Assembly (NCBI RefSeq): GCF_001586275.1
Contig: NZ_CP014545.1
Location: forward strand, 186,001 to 250,000
Reading direction: 5' to 3'
DNA length: 64,000 nt
Origin: Sphingorhabdus sp. M41
GTDB taxonomy: Bacteria > Pseudomonadota > Alphaproteobacteria > Sphingomonadales > Sphingomonadaceae
Under the pieces are notes generated by a model. That model made no database searches, was not told the DNA's origin, and was given only the letters and a program-made list of their open reading frames with translations. How positions within the stretch are numbered: the stretch's first letter is position 1; every line of letters starts with the position of its first letter. A program made the position numbers and the translations under genes. Below, piece by piece: positions 1 through 8,389 of this stretch.

Positions 1-1
1 C

Positions 2-877
2 GAAATGATTGCGATGATCCGCACGCTTCCTCCGGAGGTCATGGCGGCTGCCGATTTGCCGGTCGGTGAACTGGCTGTCGATCGTGAACTGGAGATGCCG
101 GGCCCCGCCGGGACAATAGCGCTGCGCCTGTTCGACCCGCGCGCAAGCCGGGCCGCAGGGCCGGTGGTCGTGTTTTATCATGGCGGTGGCTTTTGCGTCG
201 GTTCGATCGGAACCCATGCCAGCCTGTCGGCGGAGATAGCGCGGCAACTTGATCTGCCCGTCATCTCGGTCGAATACCGGCTCGCACCCGAAGCCCCATG
301 GCCGGCCGCACCCGACGATGCCGAGGCCGCCGCGCGCTGGATTGCCGAAAATGAGGCAGTACTTGAGCGAAAGTTTGACGGACTGATCCTGTGCGGCGAC
401 AGTGCTGGCGGAAATCTTGCGATCGTGACCGCCTTGGCGCTGCGCGACAGGCCGGCCAAATATCCGGTCGTCCAGCAACTGCTTCTCTATCCGGGCACCG
501 ATGTGACTCGAGACTATCCTTCCCGCGCCGCCTTTTCGGAAGGCTATGGCCTCGACAAAGCGGATATGGCGCTGTTCAATGAACATTATGACGGCAATCC
601 GGATGACTGGCGGCATAGCCCACTGCAAGCCGAGCTTTCCGGTCTGGCGCCGACCGTACTCGCAACCGCATCGCTGGATCCCTTGCGCGACGAAGGCCGC
701 GCTTTTGGAGCAAAGCTGGTGCAATCGGGTTGCGAAGTAGCATTCCACGAGATGCGGGGTACAATCCACGGCTTTGCGACCTTCCGCAAGGGGATCGCGT
801 CGGCCAATGATGATCTGGCTCTGATCCTCAGCCAGTCGCGGGTGACGCTTGCCGGGTCGAAAAAAGAAAGCGCCTGA
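2..877 (+). CDS. alpha/beta hydrolase, HSL-like esterase (5' partial)
   Basis: Probable carboxylesterase of the hormone-sensitive-lipase (alpha/beta hydrolase fold-3) type, predicted cytoplasmic. The oxyanion-hole motif YHGGGF, the nucleophile elbow GDSAGG, a downstream DPLRDEG aspartate and a HGF histidine form the expected triad in the right order. The frame is open to the left edge of the window, and the first in-window ATG (position 5) leaves a short N-terminus for this family. The true start is therefore probably upstream and the gene is called 5' partial. It ends 4 bases before the convergent crotonase gene and probably belongs to the same catabolic block. Substrate unknown. Confidence 0.85.
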   Translation, partial: EMIAMIRTLPPEVMAAADLPVGELAVDRELEMPGPAGTIALRLFDPRASRAAGPVVVFYHGGGFCVGSIGTHASLSAEIARQLDLPVISVEYRLAPEAPWPAAPDDAEAAARWIAENEAVLERKFDGLILCGDSAGGNLAIVTALALRDRPAKYPVVQQLLLYPGTDVTRDYPSRAAFSEGYGLDKADMALFNEHYDGNPDDWRHSPLQAELSGLAPTVLATASLDPLRDEGRAFGAKLVQSGCEVAFHEMRGTIHGFATFRKGIASANDDLALILSQSRVTLAGSKKESA

Positions 878-881
878 CGGA

Positions 882-1688
882 TCAATCCCGCTGGAAAACC
901 GGTGGTCGTTTCTCGATCATGGCAGTAATTGCTTCGCGGTGATCGCCGTCGCGTACCGATTCTGACTCCCATTTCATGCCGGGTAACAGGAGCGCGCCCG
1001 ACAGGCGCTTGAGCTCAATATTGGTCAGCGCTTTGGTCTTGCGCAGGGCAAATTGCGGTTTGGCGAGCAGTTTGTTGCAAAGTTCCGCAATGGCACCATC
1101 CAACCCGGCCGGATCAAATGCCTGGTTGATCAGGCCGATCTCTACAGCTTTCTCTGCGGCGATAAGGTCGCCGGTCAGCAAATATTCCTTGGCCCGGGTT
1201 AGCCCGATCCTTTGCGGCCAGGCTATCGCGCCGCCATCGCCCGCAACCAGGCCGATATTGACATGCGGATCGCCGATCTTCGCCTTGTCCGAAGCGAAAA
1301 TTATGTCGCACAGCAAAGCGACGGTTGCGCCGAGCCCGACAGCATGCCCGTTCATCCGGCAAACAACCGGTTTTTCGATATCGATCAGTGTTTCGACAAT
1401 TTGCCGCGCCATTTCTATTTCATGATCAAAGCATTCGGGATTGTCGGCGTTATTCTGAATATGGGCGAAGTCGCCGCCCGCCGAAAAAGCCTTGCCCTGG
1501 CCGGTCAACAGGATGACATCGGACAATTCGTCGTCCCGCGCGAAAGCGAGAGCCGCCGGGAATTCGTCATGCATGGTCTGGTCGAAAGCATTCAAGGCAT
1601 CGGGGCGGTTGAAGGCGATGGTGAGCAAACGTCCGTCTCGTTGAAGCTTGATCGTATCGAGTTGGGGCAAATCATGAGTCATCGGCAT
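882..1688 (-). CDS. enoyl-CoA hydratase/isomerase (crotonase) family protein
   Basis: A 268-residue crotonase-fold protein acting on an acyl-CoA. The oxyanion-hole segment GKAFSAGGDF (about residues 65-74) and the helix HAVGLGATVALLCD are recognisable. By eye alignment, the two catalytic glutamates of classical hydratases (rat Glu144 and Glu164) correspond to Thr122 and His142, 20 residues apart as expected. Ordinary syn-hydration is therefore doubtful. A GLVAGDGG stretch follows, as in a recurring bacterial crotonase subfamily. The ATG at 1688 is the first in frame. The gene diverges from the flavoprotein gene at 1814. Possible roles are isomerase, hydrolase or hydratase on an unusual substrate. 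Confidence 0.85.
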   Translation of the reverse strand: MPMTHDLPQLDTIKLQRDGRLLTIAFNRPDALNAFDQTMHDEFPAALAFARDDELSDVILLTGQGKAFSAGGDFAHIQNNADNPECFDHEIEMARQIVETLIDIEKPVVCRMNGHAVGLGATVALLCDIIFASDKAKIGDPHVNIGLVAGDGGAIAWPQRIGLTRAKEYLLTGDLIAAEKAVEIGLINQAFDPAGLDGAIAELCNKLLAKPQFALRKTKALTNIELKRLSGALLLPGMKWESESVRDGDHREAITAMIEKRPPVFQRD

Positions 1689-1716
1689 CCGTCCTTTTTC
1701 GACCTTCTATCACGCT

Positions 1717-1740
1717 GGTGCGATATACAAACGTCGCACC
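1717..1740. promoter_or_regulatory. candidate operator dyad in a divergent promoter region
   Basis: A perfect 7-bp inverted repeat, GGTGCGA and TCGCACC, separated by 10 bases. It lies between the divergent crotonase and flavoprotein genes, 29 bases upstream of the crotonase start and 73 upstream of the flavoprotein start. The placement fits a shared repressor site. No regulator gene is adjacent, so the binding protein is unknown. Confidence 0.4.
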
Positions 1741-1813
1741 CGCGATAATCCTTGTCGCGCATAGGGTAAGTCGTCTTAACTGACTATGCTTGGTCAGGCT
1801 GAGGGAGCGGAAT

Positions 1814-3502
1814 ATGGCAGATTTTGATGAGACTTACGACTGGGTTGTGGTTGGGAGCGGGGCTGGATCCTTCAGTTCGGCGCTCGTGATGCGGCAGGCC
1901 GGAAAATCGGTGCTCATTGTCGAGAAGACCGGATTGGCTGGCGGCACGACGGCCAAGTCCGGTGGTGTGATGTGGATTCCCGCCAACCGGTTCATGCAAG
2001 CGGATGGCGAGAATGACAGCGTCGAGGCAGCGATGACCTATCTTGATCGCCTGCAGGAACTGGATGGTGGCGAGGCTCCCGGGACATCGAGCGAAAAGCG
2101 CCGCGCCTATCTGACCGAAGCTCCACGGGCGGTTGATTTTCTGGTTGAACAGGGAGTGAAACTGCGGCGGGGCCCTGTTTTCTGGCCTGATTATTATGAC
2201 GAGCTACCAGGGGGGTGCAAGACTTCGCGAACAGTGGTCGCCGAACCATTTAATCTGAAGGAACTCGGCCCGATGGCTGACAAGTTGCGGCCAGGATTTG
2301 CCGAATTCAACGTTCTGCTCGGTGACGCGATGGAATCGGGTCATATGCGGACAAATCCCGGTGCCAAAAAAATACTGCTCAAGATAATTTTGCGGACTGT
2401 CCGCGACAAGCTATTGGGCCGCAAGTTCACCACCGCCGGTGCAGCACTGCAGGGACGAATGCTGAAGGCAGCACTGGATGCCGGTGCGGAAATCAGGCTG
2501 AATAGTCCGGTTTCGGAATTGTTGATCGAAGATGGTAAAGTCGTTGGTGTGACAGTCGAAACCGATGGCGCGATCAAGAAAATTGGCGCGCGCTTTGGTG
2601 TGCTGGTCAACGCCGGCGGCTTTTCGCAAAACCAGGAAATGCGCGACAAATATGCGCCGGGTACGCGTGCGAAATGGTCGCAAACACCCGAAGGCGATAC
2701 CGGTGAGATGATTTGCGAACTGGAACGTGTCGGCGGTGTCCTCGCCCAAATGGATCAGCTTGTCGGCTATCAGTCGACGCTCGCGCCCGGTTGGGACAAA
2801 GCTTATGTGGCGCCCGGCGCACAGGGCCTGACCGGCAAGCCGCATGCGATCCTGGTCGACCAGTCTGGCGAGCGCTATATGAATGAAGGCGGTTCCTACG
2901 AATTATATTGCGAGAATATGCGCAAGAGAAATGAACAGACACCGGCGATCCCGAGCTGGGCGATTTTTGACCGGCAATATGTCGAAAAATACAAGGTTGC
3001 GGACAAATATATCGACAAGAAAATCCCCGAAGGCTGGCTCGAAAGTGGCTATTTGCATCGAGCCGATACGATGGAGGAACTGGCGACCAGTATCGGTAGC
3101 AATCCCGAAGTGCTGGCTCAAACCGTAAGTCGCTGGAATCGGTTTGTTGCGCTGGGCAAGGACGAGGATTTCCAGCGAGGTGCCCGGCAATATGACAATT
3201 GCGGATTTGTAGGCGATCCGTTTTCCGAGCAGAGTTCAATGGGCAGTATCGAACAGGGTCCGTTCTACGCAGTGCCTGTCATACCCGGAGATGTCAGTAC
3301 TTATGGTGGCGTCGTGACCGACGAGAGAGGACGCGTCGTGAAGGCATACGGGACACCGATCGCCGGCCTGTACGCGACCGGTGTGAGCACCGCTTCGGTG
3401 ATGGGCAATATATATGCTGGTGCCGGGTCAAGCATTGGTCCGGCCATGACCTTCGGCTATATTGCGGCAAAGCATGCGGCTGGCCTCGACAATCAACTTT
3501 GA
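1814..3502 (+). CDS. FAD-dependent oxidoreductase, 3-ketosteroid 1-dehydrogenase-like
   Basis: A 562-residue flavoprotein of the fumarate-reductase/KstD superfamily. An N-terminal Rossmann motif (GSGAG, residues 14-18) is followed by the GGTTAKSGG loop typical of this group. The C-terminus has NIYAGAGSSIGPAMTFG, which resembles the KstD region carrying the catalytic Tyr and Gly. A PDYYDELPGG segment recalls the KstD substrate region. The family removes hydrogens from cyclic ketones such as 3-ketosteroids; the actual substrate is unknown. The start at 1814 is chosen because GAGGGAG (1801-1807) is well spaced; the open frame extends 24 bases further upstream without such a site. It is followed after 131 bases by the E1 pair on the same strand. 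Confidence 0.85.
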   Translation: MADFDETYDWVVVGSGAGSFSSALVMRQAGKSVLIVEKTGLAGGTTAKSGGVMWIPANRFMQADGENDSVEAAMTYLDRLQELDGGEAPGTSSEKRRAYLTEAPRAVDFLVEQGVKLRRGPVFWPDYYDELPGGCKTSRTVVAEPFNLKELGPMADKLRPGFAEFNVLLGDAMESGHMRTNPGAKKILLKIILRTVRDKLLGRKFTTAGAALQGRMLKAALDAGAEIRLNSPVSELLIEDGKVVGVTVETDGAIKKIGARFGVLVNAGGFSQNQEMRDKYAPGTRAKWSQTPEGDTGEMICELERVGGVLAQMDQLVGYQSTLAPGWDKAYVAPGAQGLTGKPHAILVDQSGERYMNEGGSYELYCENMRKRNEQTPAIPSWAIFDRQYVEKYKVADKYIDKKIPEGWLESGYLHRADTMEELATSIGSNPEVLAQTVSRWNRFVALGKDEDFQRGARQYDNCGFVGDPFSEQSSMGSIEQGPFYAVPVIPGDVSTYGGVVTDERGRVVKAYGTPIAGLYATGVSTASVMGNIYAGAGSSIGPAMTFGYIAAKHAAGLDNQL

Positions 3503-3572
3503 TCCCATGCTTTTGGGCAACTGGCAGAAACCAACGCGGGAGCGATAACCTGCAATATTCCAAGTTGCGTGA

Positions 3573-3587
3573 TTGACCTTGGGTCAA
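3573..3587. promoter_or_regulatory. candidate operator palindrome upstream of the E1 genes
   Basis: TTGACC and GGTCAA form a perfect 6-bp dyad around a 3-base centre (TTG), about 47 bases upstream of the E1 alpha start. The left arm also resembles a -35 hexamer, so a bound protein could control promoter access. The regulator is unknown. Confidence 0.4.
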
Positions 3588-3633
3588 GAGGACGTGATTG
3601 TCGGCAGGATTTTAACGAAGTTCGAGGGAAACA

Positions 3634-4629
3634 ATGGCCGAACTCAGCAATGCACCCAAACCCGCCAGCGAGGATCTGGTGGATATCTACCGCCGGATGC
3701 TGCGCATCGAACGCAACGAGGACGCCGTTCTCGCTTCGATGCGCCGGGGCCGGCTCACCATGCCCTATTATTCGGCACGCGGGCAGGAAGTCATCCCGTC
3801 TACCATCTCACATTTCCTGAATGATGAGGACCAGATCTGCACGATCTATCGCGGTATCCAGGACATGGTCGCCAAGGGTATCCCGCTGAAGCCATTGTGG
3901 GCTGAGCTAGCCGGCAGAGTCGATGGAACCTGCAAGGGCAAGGGTGGTGCGATGCACATGACCCATCCCGAAACCGGTATCATGGTAACCACCGGTATTG
4001 TCGGCTCTTCAATGCCGATTGCGAACGGTCTCGGCTGGGCAGCCAAGCTCGATGGCAGCAAGCGTGTCGTGATCGCCTATTTCGGCGACGGCGCCTCCAA
4101 CATTGGTGCCTTCCATGAATCGCTCAACATGGCCTCGCTCTGGAAATTACCGGTCATCTTCGTATGTGCGAACAACCGGTTTGCCGAACATACGCGCTAT
4201 GAGGACGGCACAGCGGTTGACCAGATTTCAAAACGCGCGGTCGGATATAACATGCCCGGCTTCACCGTCGACGGCAATGACCCTGATGACATGTTTGCCC
4301 ATGCCTCGGCCGCGATCCAACGTGCGCGCGCAGGCGAGGGACCGACATTGCTCGAATGCATGACATTCCGTTTCCGGGGTCACGTGATCGGTGATGACGA
4401 CAAATATATGACCAAGGAAGAGAAAGAGGCGGCAATGGCTGCTGATCCGCTTCCGGCTCTCCGGGCGCGTCTGGTGTCAGAAGGTCATGCCACTGAGGAA
4501 GAGTTGACGAACATGCAGGAAAAAATCGAAAAAGAAGTCGAGGAAGCGCGCGACTTCGGTCTTGAAAGCGAGCTTCCCTCGCTGGATGAATTGCGTCGCG
4601 ACGTATTCGCCGAGGAGATACCGGCATGA
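3634..4629 (+). CDS. 2-oxoacid dehydrogenase E1 component, alpha subunit
   Basis: A 331-residue thiamin-diphosphate-dependent E1 alpha subunit of the pyruvate/acetoin dehydrogenase type. The ThDP motif begins with GDG at residues 151-153 and closes with NN at 180-181; the GSSMPIANG segment is also typical. The E1 alpha2beta2 heterotetramer decarboxylates a 2-oxoacid (or cleaves acetoin) and passes the acyl group to a lipoyl E2. The gene overlaps the beta subunit by ATGA, indicating translational coupling. No E2 or E3 gene lies in this cluster, so the partner must be encoded elsewhere or the pair works without one. Pyruvate, branched-chain and acetoin specificities cannot be separated by eye. 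Confidence 0.9.
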   Translation: MAELSNAPKPASEDLVDIYRRMLRIERNEDAVLASMRRGRLTMPYYSARGQEVIPSTISHFLNDEDQICTIYRGIQDMVAKGIPLKPLWAELAGRVDGTCKGKGGAMHMTHPETGIMVTTGIVGSSMPIANGLGWAAKLDGSKRVVIAYFGDGASNIGAFHESLNMASLWKLPVIFVCANNRFAEHTRYEDGTAVDQISKRAVGYNMPGFTVDGNDPDDMFAHASAAIQRARAGEGPTLLECMTFRFRGHVIGDDDKYMTKEEKEAAMAADPLPALRARLVSEGHATEEELTNMQEKIEKEVEEARDFGLESELPSLDELRRDVFAEEIPA

Positions 4630-5615
4630 GCGAGATGGTGAAAATGCACGCCGTTCAGGCGATCAACGCAGCGCTTCACGAAGCAATGGCTGCAGATGAC
4701 AAGGTGCTCGTTCTGGGCGAAGATGTCGGTGACAAAGAGGGTGGCGGGATCACTGGCATAACCTCTGGTCTGTCGACGAAATTTGGTGACGACCGCGTCA
4801 AGAGCACGCCGATAGCCGAGCAGGCGATCATGGGCGCTGCCATCGGCGCCGCCATGGCCGGTTACAAGGTTGTCGCGGAAATCATGATGATGAATTTCAC
4901 AACCGTCGCGATGGACATGATCGTCAATCATGCGGCAAAGCTGCGTTTCATGTCCGGCGGACAAACAAGCGTTCCGATTGTCATTCGCACGCTGACCGGT
5001 GCCGGTTGGCAGACTGCAGGGCAACATTCCGATTTTCTCGAAGGCTGGTTTGCCCATGTCGCCGGTATCAAGGTTGTCTGTCCGGCATTCCCGGCTGATT
5101 ATAAAGGTCTGATGCTGTCCTGTATTCAGGATCCCGACCCTTGTATCTTCGTCGAGGCGGGTGGCACATTTTTCATTCCGAACGACGTGCCTGATGATCA
5201 GGGACCGATTCCGCTCGGAAAAGCCAATGTTGTTCAGGAAGGCACCGATGTCACCATCGTTACCTGGTCGGCACAAACCATCCGCACAATGGCTGCCGCC
5301 GAGGCAATTGCCGAAGCTGGCATCTCGGCAGAGATCATTGATCTCAGAACGATTTCGCCGTGGGATAAGGAAACCGTATTGGCATCCGTCGAGAAGACTG
5401 GCCGGTTGCTGGTTGCGCACGAAGCATCGCGCAATTTCGGTCCTGGCGGTGAAATCGCTGCAACAGTGAGCGAGGAATTGTTCGGCAAGCTCAAGGCACC
5501 CGTAAAACGGCTTGGTGGTCCGACCTGTGCTGTACCCTTTGCCAAGAATCTCGAGACTGCGTTCATCGTCCAGCCAGAGGATATCGTCGCGGCGGTTAAG
5601 GAAATAATGGCCTGA
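4626..5615 (+). CDS. 2-oxoacid dehydrogenase E1 component, beta subunit
   Basis: A 329-residue transketolase-like beta subunit that completes the E1 enzyme with the upstream alpha gene, which it overlaps by ATGA. Typical features are VLGEDVGDKEGG near the N-terminus, the TPIAEQAIMGAAIGAAMAGY segment at the ThDP interface, and the C-terminal RLGGPTCAVPFA. There is no N-terminal lipoyl domain, unlike the main PdhB of many sphingomonads, so this looks like an accessory complex. The catabolic neighbours suggest it handles a product of the surrounding pathway; this is inference. Confidence 0.9.
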   Translation: MSEMVKMHAVQAINAALHEAMAADDKVLVLGEDVGDKEGGGITGITSGLSTKFGDDRVKSTPIAEQAIMGAAIGAAMAGYKVVAEIMMMNFTTVAMDMIVNHAAKLRFMSGGQTSVPIVIRTLTGAGWQTAGQHSDFLEGWFAHVAGIKVVCPAFPADYKGLMLSCIQDPDPCIFVEAGGTFFIPNDVPDDQGPIPLGKANVVQEGTDVTIVTWSAQTIRTMAAAEAIAEAGISAEIIDLRTISPWDKETVLASVEKTGRLLVAHEASRNFGPGGEIAATVSEELFGKLKAPVKRLGGPTCAVPFAKNLETAFIVQPEDIVAAVKEIMA

Positions 5616-5620
5616 TTGCA

Positions 5621-5658
5621 ATCGCCCCTGCCTTCGTCTTTCGACGGGGCAGGGCGAT
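5621..5658. terminator. candidate bidirectional hairpin between convergent genes
   Basis: ATCGCCCCTGCC pairs with GGCAGGGCGAT (one bulged C) in the gap between the E1 beta gene and the convergent acyl-CoA dehydrogenase gene. Position and stem strength fit a terminator. No clear T-run follows on either strand, so intrinsic termination is uncertain. Confidence 0.4.
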
Positions 5659-5746
5659 CGCCGGCCTGTCTCACTAGATATTATTTCGCGCTATATTGGT
5701 TAACCTGCCTGACGGGCCTTTTGCGCCCGGCCGTCTTCCGCCAGAT

Positions 5747-6760
5747 TCAGTTGGCGTCGAGTAGCCGGCGACCAGCCTCTTCATCCCAATGATCTTCATT
5801 GCCGCACAATTGGCAGTTGAGGAAAGCGCGCTTGAAGAAAAGGTGGCAGGGATGTTCTTCGGTCAGGCCGATGCCGCCATGCAGCTGGATGGATTCTTCC
5901 GCTATATCCCTGAATATGCTAGTCGAATGAGCCTTCAATGCGCCCATTTCAAGCGGCGTGGGATCGCCGGCGATGCGACTCCAGAATAAAGCTTCACCCG
6001 CGACCAGCTTTACCTTGAGATCCGCTACACGGTGCTTGAGCGCTTGAAACATCGCGAGCGGCCGGTCGAATTGCCTACGCGTTTTCAGATATTCGATTGT
6101 CATGTCGAGCAGCGCGCCTGCCGCTCCCAGGCTGTCCGCAGACAGCGCCAAATGTGTGCTGATCGACAGGCTGTCGTGCAATCGCTGAACGGCTGGTCCT
6201 TCCGCTATGACAAGAGATGGGTCGATCTGATATCCGGTCATCTCGATATCAAAAAGGCGTCGGCTCTCATCCCAAAGCGGTTGTTCATGCAAGGTTACTC
6301 CGGGCGCGTCGAGCGGGATCAGAGTATAAACATCACCCATTTCTGCCAGAATATGGCTTGCCATGTCGCCTTCAAAAACACCTGCAACTCGTCCGTGATA
6401 GGTTCCGTCGTCCTGCTTTTGAACGGCTGCAGGCAGCATATGGAGCGGGATATATTCGCCGCCGCAAATCCGCTCTATCCAGCTTGTCTTGTCGACGAGG
6501 GTCGATGATGCGGCAATTCCCTGAAGCCCCAGCAGGGCCGGGATCAGGGGTGCTGCCGGCAGCACCCGCCCCAGTTCATGGTGGATGGTCGCGACGGCAT
6601 CGCGTTCGAGGCCCAGGCCTCCCAGATCCTCCGGCAGATCAAGCATCAGCCAGCCCATTTCAGCGATCAGCTGCCAGCTTTCATCGCGCGGTGGCTTGAG
6701 CTGGCTCGCCGGAAAAGCCTTTTGCGCCGCATCACGCAATTCGGAAAGTTCAATTGTCAC
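5747..6760 (-). CDS. acyl-CoA dehydrogenase family protein, short subunit
   Basis: A 337-residue acyl-CoA dehydrogenase homologue, shorter than the usual ~380 residues. The C-terminal half keeps RRQFDRPLAMFQALKH (FAD/tetramer contacts) and the LHGGIGLTEEHP motif. The N-terminal half is reduced and the usual mid-domain FAD loop is weak. It starts with GTG inside the stop region of the upstream dehydrogenase (GTGA overlap), so the two are translationally coupled. Adjacent short and long subunits of this kind form alpha2beta2 enzymes in bacterial steroid side-chain and ring degradation (FadE/ChsE type). A heteromeric enzyme is the favoured reading, and the substrate is inferred to be a bulky cyclic acyl-CoA. 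Confidence 0.85.
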   Translation of the reverse strand: MTIELSELRDAAQKAFPASQLKPPRDESWQLIAEMGWLMLDLPEDLGGLGLERDAVATIHHELGRVLPAAPLIPALLGLQGIAASSTLVDKTSWIERICGGEYIPLHMLPAAVQKQDDGTYHGRVAGVFEGDMASHILAEMGDVYTLIPLDAPGVTLHEQPLWDESRRLFDIEMTGYQIDPSLVIAEGPAVQRLHDSLSISTHLALSADSLGAAGALLDMTIEYLKTRRQFDRPLAMFQALKHRVADLKVKLVAGEALFWSRIAGDPTPLEMGALKAHSTSIFRDIAEESIQLHGGIGLTEEHPCHLFFKRAFLNCQLCGNEDHWDEEAGRRLLDAN

Positions 6761-7932
6761 AGCGACCAGCCTTTCGGTTCGCGAGCCATGCCGAGCATGC
6801 GTTCGGCGATGATATTGCGCTGAACCTCTTCGCTGCCGCCCGCGATGGTCCAGGCATAGCTGTTCATGAAATCAGCCATCCAGTTGCCGGTGTTGAGATC
6901 GCCAAAAGTGATCGGCCCGCGATATTGGGCATCAATCCCGCCGACCCGAACACCCAGGTCGGCCCAGGCGCGAAGACAGCGCGAATAGGCATTTTTCACG
7001 ATCGAGGCATCGCCGATCGCTTCGGTGCCGTCCATCCGCTTCTGCAGGAAATGGTCGGAAAGCGCACAGACTGCATCAACTTGGGTAGCCAGCCTTCCAA
7101 GATCGCGCAACACGCCGGCATCGTCCGCTCGGCCATGGTCCCGGACTGTCTCGGCCAGTCGATACATATTGCCGCGCATGCGGTAGGACAATTCCATCAG
7201 GGTCAGCCCGCGCTCGGATGCCAACGTGGCCTGCGCCACCGCCCATCCGTCTCCTTCATCCCCGACGCGTTCGCTGACCGGTATTTCCACGCCATCCAGG
7301 AAGATTTCGGCAAATTCCTCATCGCCCTGAATCTGATGGATCGGACGAACGGTTACACCCGGTAATTTCATATCCATCAGCAAATAGGTCATGCCAGCCT
7401 GCTTCGGCCCTTCTGAAGATGTCCGTGTCAGCAGCAGACATTTGTCGGCATATTGAGCCATGGTTGACCAGACTTTCTGGCCATCGACGACATATATGTT
7501 CCCCTTGCGCACGGCTTTGGTCTTGATCGCGGCCAGATCGGATCCGGCGTTAGGTTCCGAAAAGCCCTGACACCATGTCTCGCCCTTCAGGATTTTCGGC
7601 AGATAGCGCGCCTGTTGTTCCTCACTGCCACATTCGTTAAGCGTAGCGAAGGCGTGGTAGGTCGACACGAAGGACAAGAGCAGTCGTGGCGCGTCGGCGC
7701 GGGCCAGTTCCTCGTAAATCACTTTCTGCTCGGCAAGGCTGCGGCCACCGCCAGGCCATTTCTTCGGCCAGTGTGGAATCGCATAGCCCCCTGCAACCAA
7801 TTTTGCGAACCAGGCGCGCTGTTCCTTTGCGAATTTTTCATGTGTGTCGGCGCTTGTCCGCCAGTCATTTGGCCTATTAACGGCGAGCCACGCCCGAATT
7901 TCGTTTCGCAGATTTTCAAGTGCATCGGTCAT
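6757..7932 (-). CDS. acyl-CoA dehydrogenase family protein, long subunit
   Basis: A 391-residue acyl-CoA dehydrogenase. The FAD-binding loop WCQGFSEPNAGSDLA, the FAEIFLDGVEIP strand and the C-terminal TIAGGSEEVQRNIIAERMLG are characteristic. At the position of the classical catalytic Glu (IYEGTS in MCAD) the sequence reads AGG, as in subfamilies that use another base. The ATG at 7932 is chosen because the protein then begins like its family; an in-frame TTG lies 36 bases upstream. It lies downstream of the Rieske gene and overlaps the short subunit by GTGA, so the three probably form one operon. Probable role: alpha,beta-dehydrogenation of a CoA thioester, with electrons passed to ETF. Confidence 0.88.
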   Translation of the reverse strand: MTDALENLRNEIRAWLAVNRPNDWRTSADTHEKFAKEQRAWFAKLVAGGYAIPHWPKKWPGGGRSLAEQKVIYEELARADAPRLLLSFVSTYHAFATLNECGSEEQQARYLPKILKGETWCQGFSEPNAGSDLAAIKTKAVRKGNIYVVDGQKVWSTMAQYADKCLLLTRTSSEGPKQAGMTYLLMDMKLPGVTVRPIHQIQGDEEFAEIFLDGVEIPVSERVGDEGDGWAVAQATLASERGLTLMELSYRMRGNMYRLAETVRDHGRADDAGVLRDLGRLATQVDAVCALSDHFLQKRMDGTEAIGDASIVKNAYSRCLRAWADLGVRVGGIDAQYRGPITFGDLNTGNWMADFMNSYAWTIAGGSEEVQRNIIAERMLGMAREPKGWSL

Positions 7933-7988
7933 GGTGAAGCTAGGCACTATTCTGGCGGTGCACCGCAAGGGCGCGGCGATAATATCGA

Positions 7989-8315
7989 TCAGGCGATGCT
8001 GGAAACATCGACAAATATTCTTCCATTCTCGATCTCGACCGGGAAGGTCGCAATATTCTCGACAGCTGGCGGATTAAGGGGTTCGCCCGTTGCAAGATCA
8101 AAACGTGTGCCGTGTGCCGGACAGGCTATCCAGCCAGCCCCAATGCGTCCAGCCTCGAGGGCCTGAAACGCGTGTGAGCATTCATTCGCGACGGCGTAGA
8201 TTTTACCGCCGCTGTTGCAGACCAGAATTGGCTGGCGCCGCACACAAAAGGCCCTGGATTCTCCTGCGGCAAGTTCGGCAAGCTTTGCCACCTCAATCCT
8301 GTCCTCGTTTTTCAT
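7989..8315 (-). CDS. Rieske [2Fe-2S] ferredoxin-like protein
   Basis: A 108-residue soluble Rieske protein. The two cluster-binding motifs CSH (C46, H48) and CPAHG (C65, H68) have the spacing of the BphA3/NirD-type ferredoxins. Such proteins pass single electrons to ring-hydroxylating oxygenases or other oxidoreductases; no terminal oxygenase lies in the window. The start at 8315 gives a family-like N-terminus; an in-frame ATG at 8354 would add 13 residues. It is the first gene of the probable Rieske/dehydrogenase operon and starts 75 bases from the end of cysQ. Confidence 0.82.
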   Translation of the reverse strand: MKNEDRIEVAKLAELAAGESRAFCVRRQPILVCNSGGKIYAVANECSHAFQALEAGRIGAGWIACPAHGTRFDLATGEPLNPPAVENIATFPVEIENGRIFVDVSSIA

Positions 8316-8389
8316 CGATACTATACCCCGGGATGTTGGTCGATGGCGGCACATTTCACATATATAAGCAGCAGGGACAGGTGAAACCG

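Noticed and set aside
5616-5746. A small gene in the gap between the E1 beta and dehydrogenase genes
   Set aside because: No open frame with SD was seen; the gap is explained by a hairpin between convergent genes.
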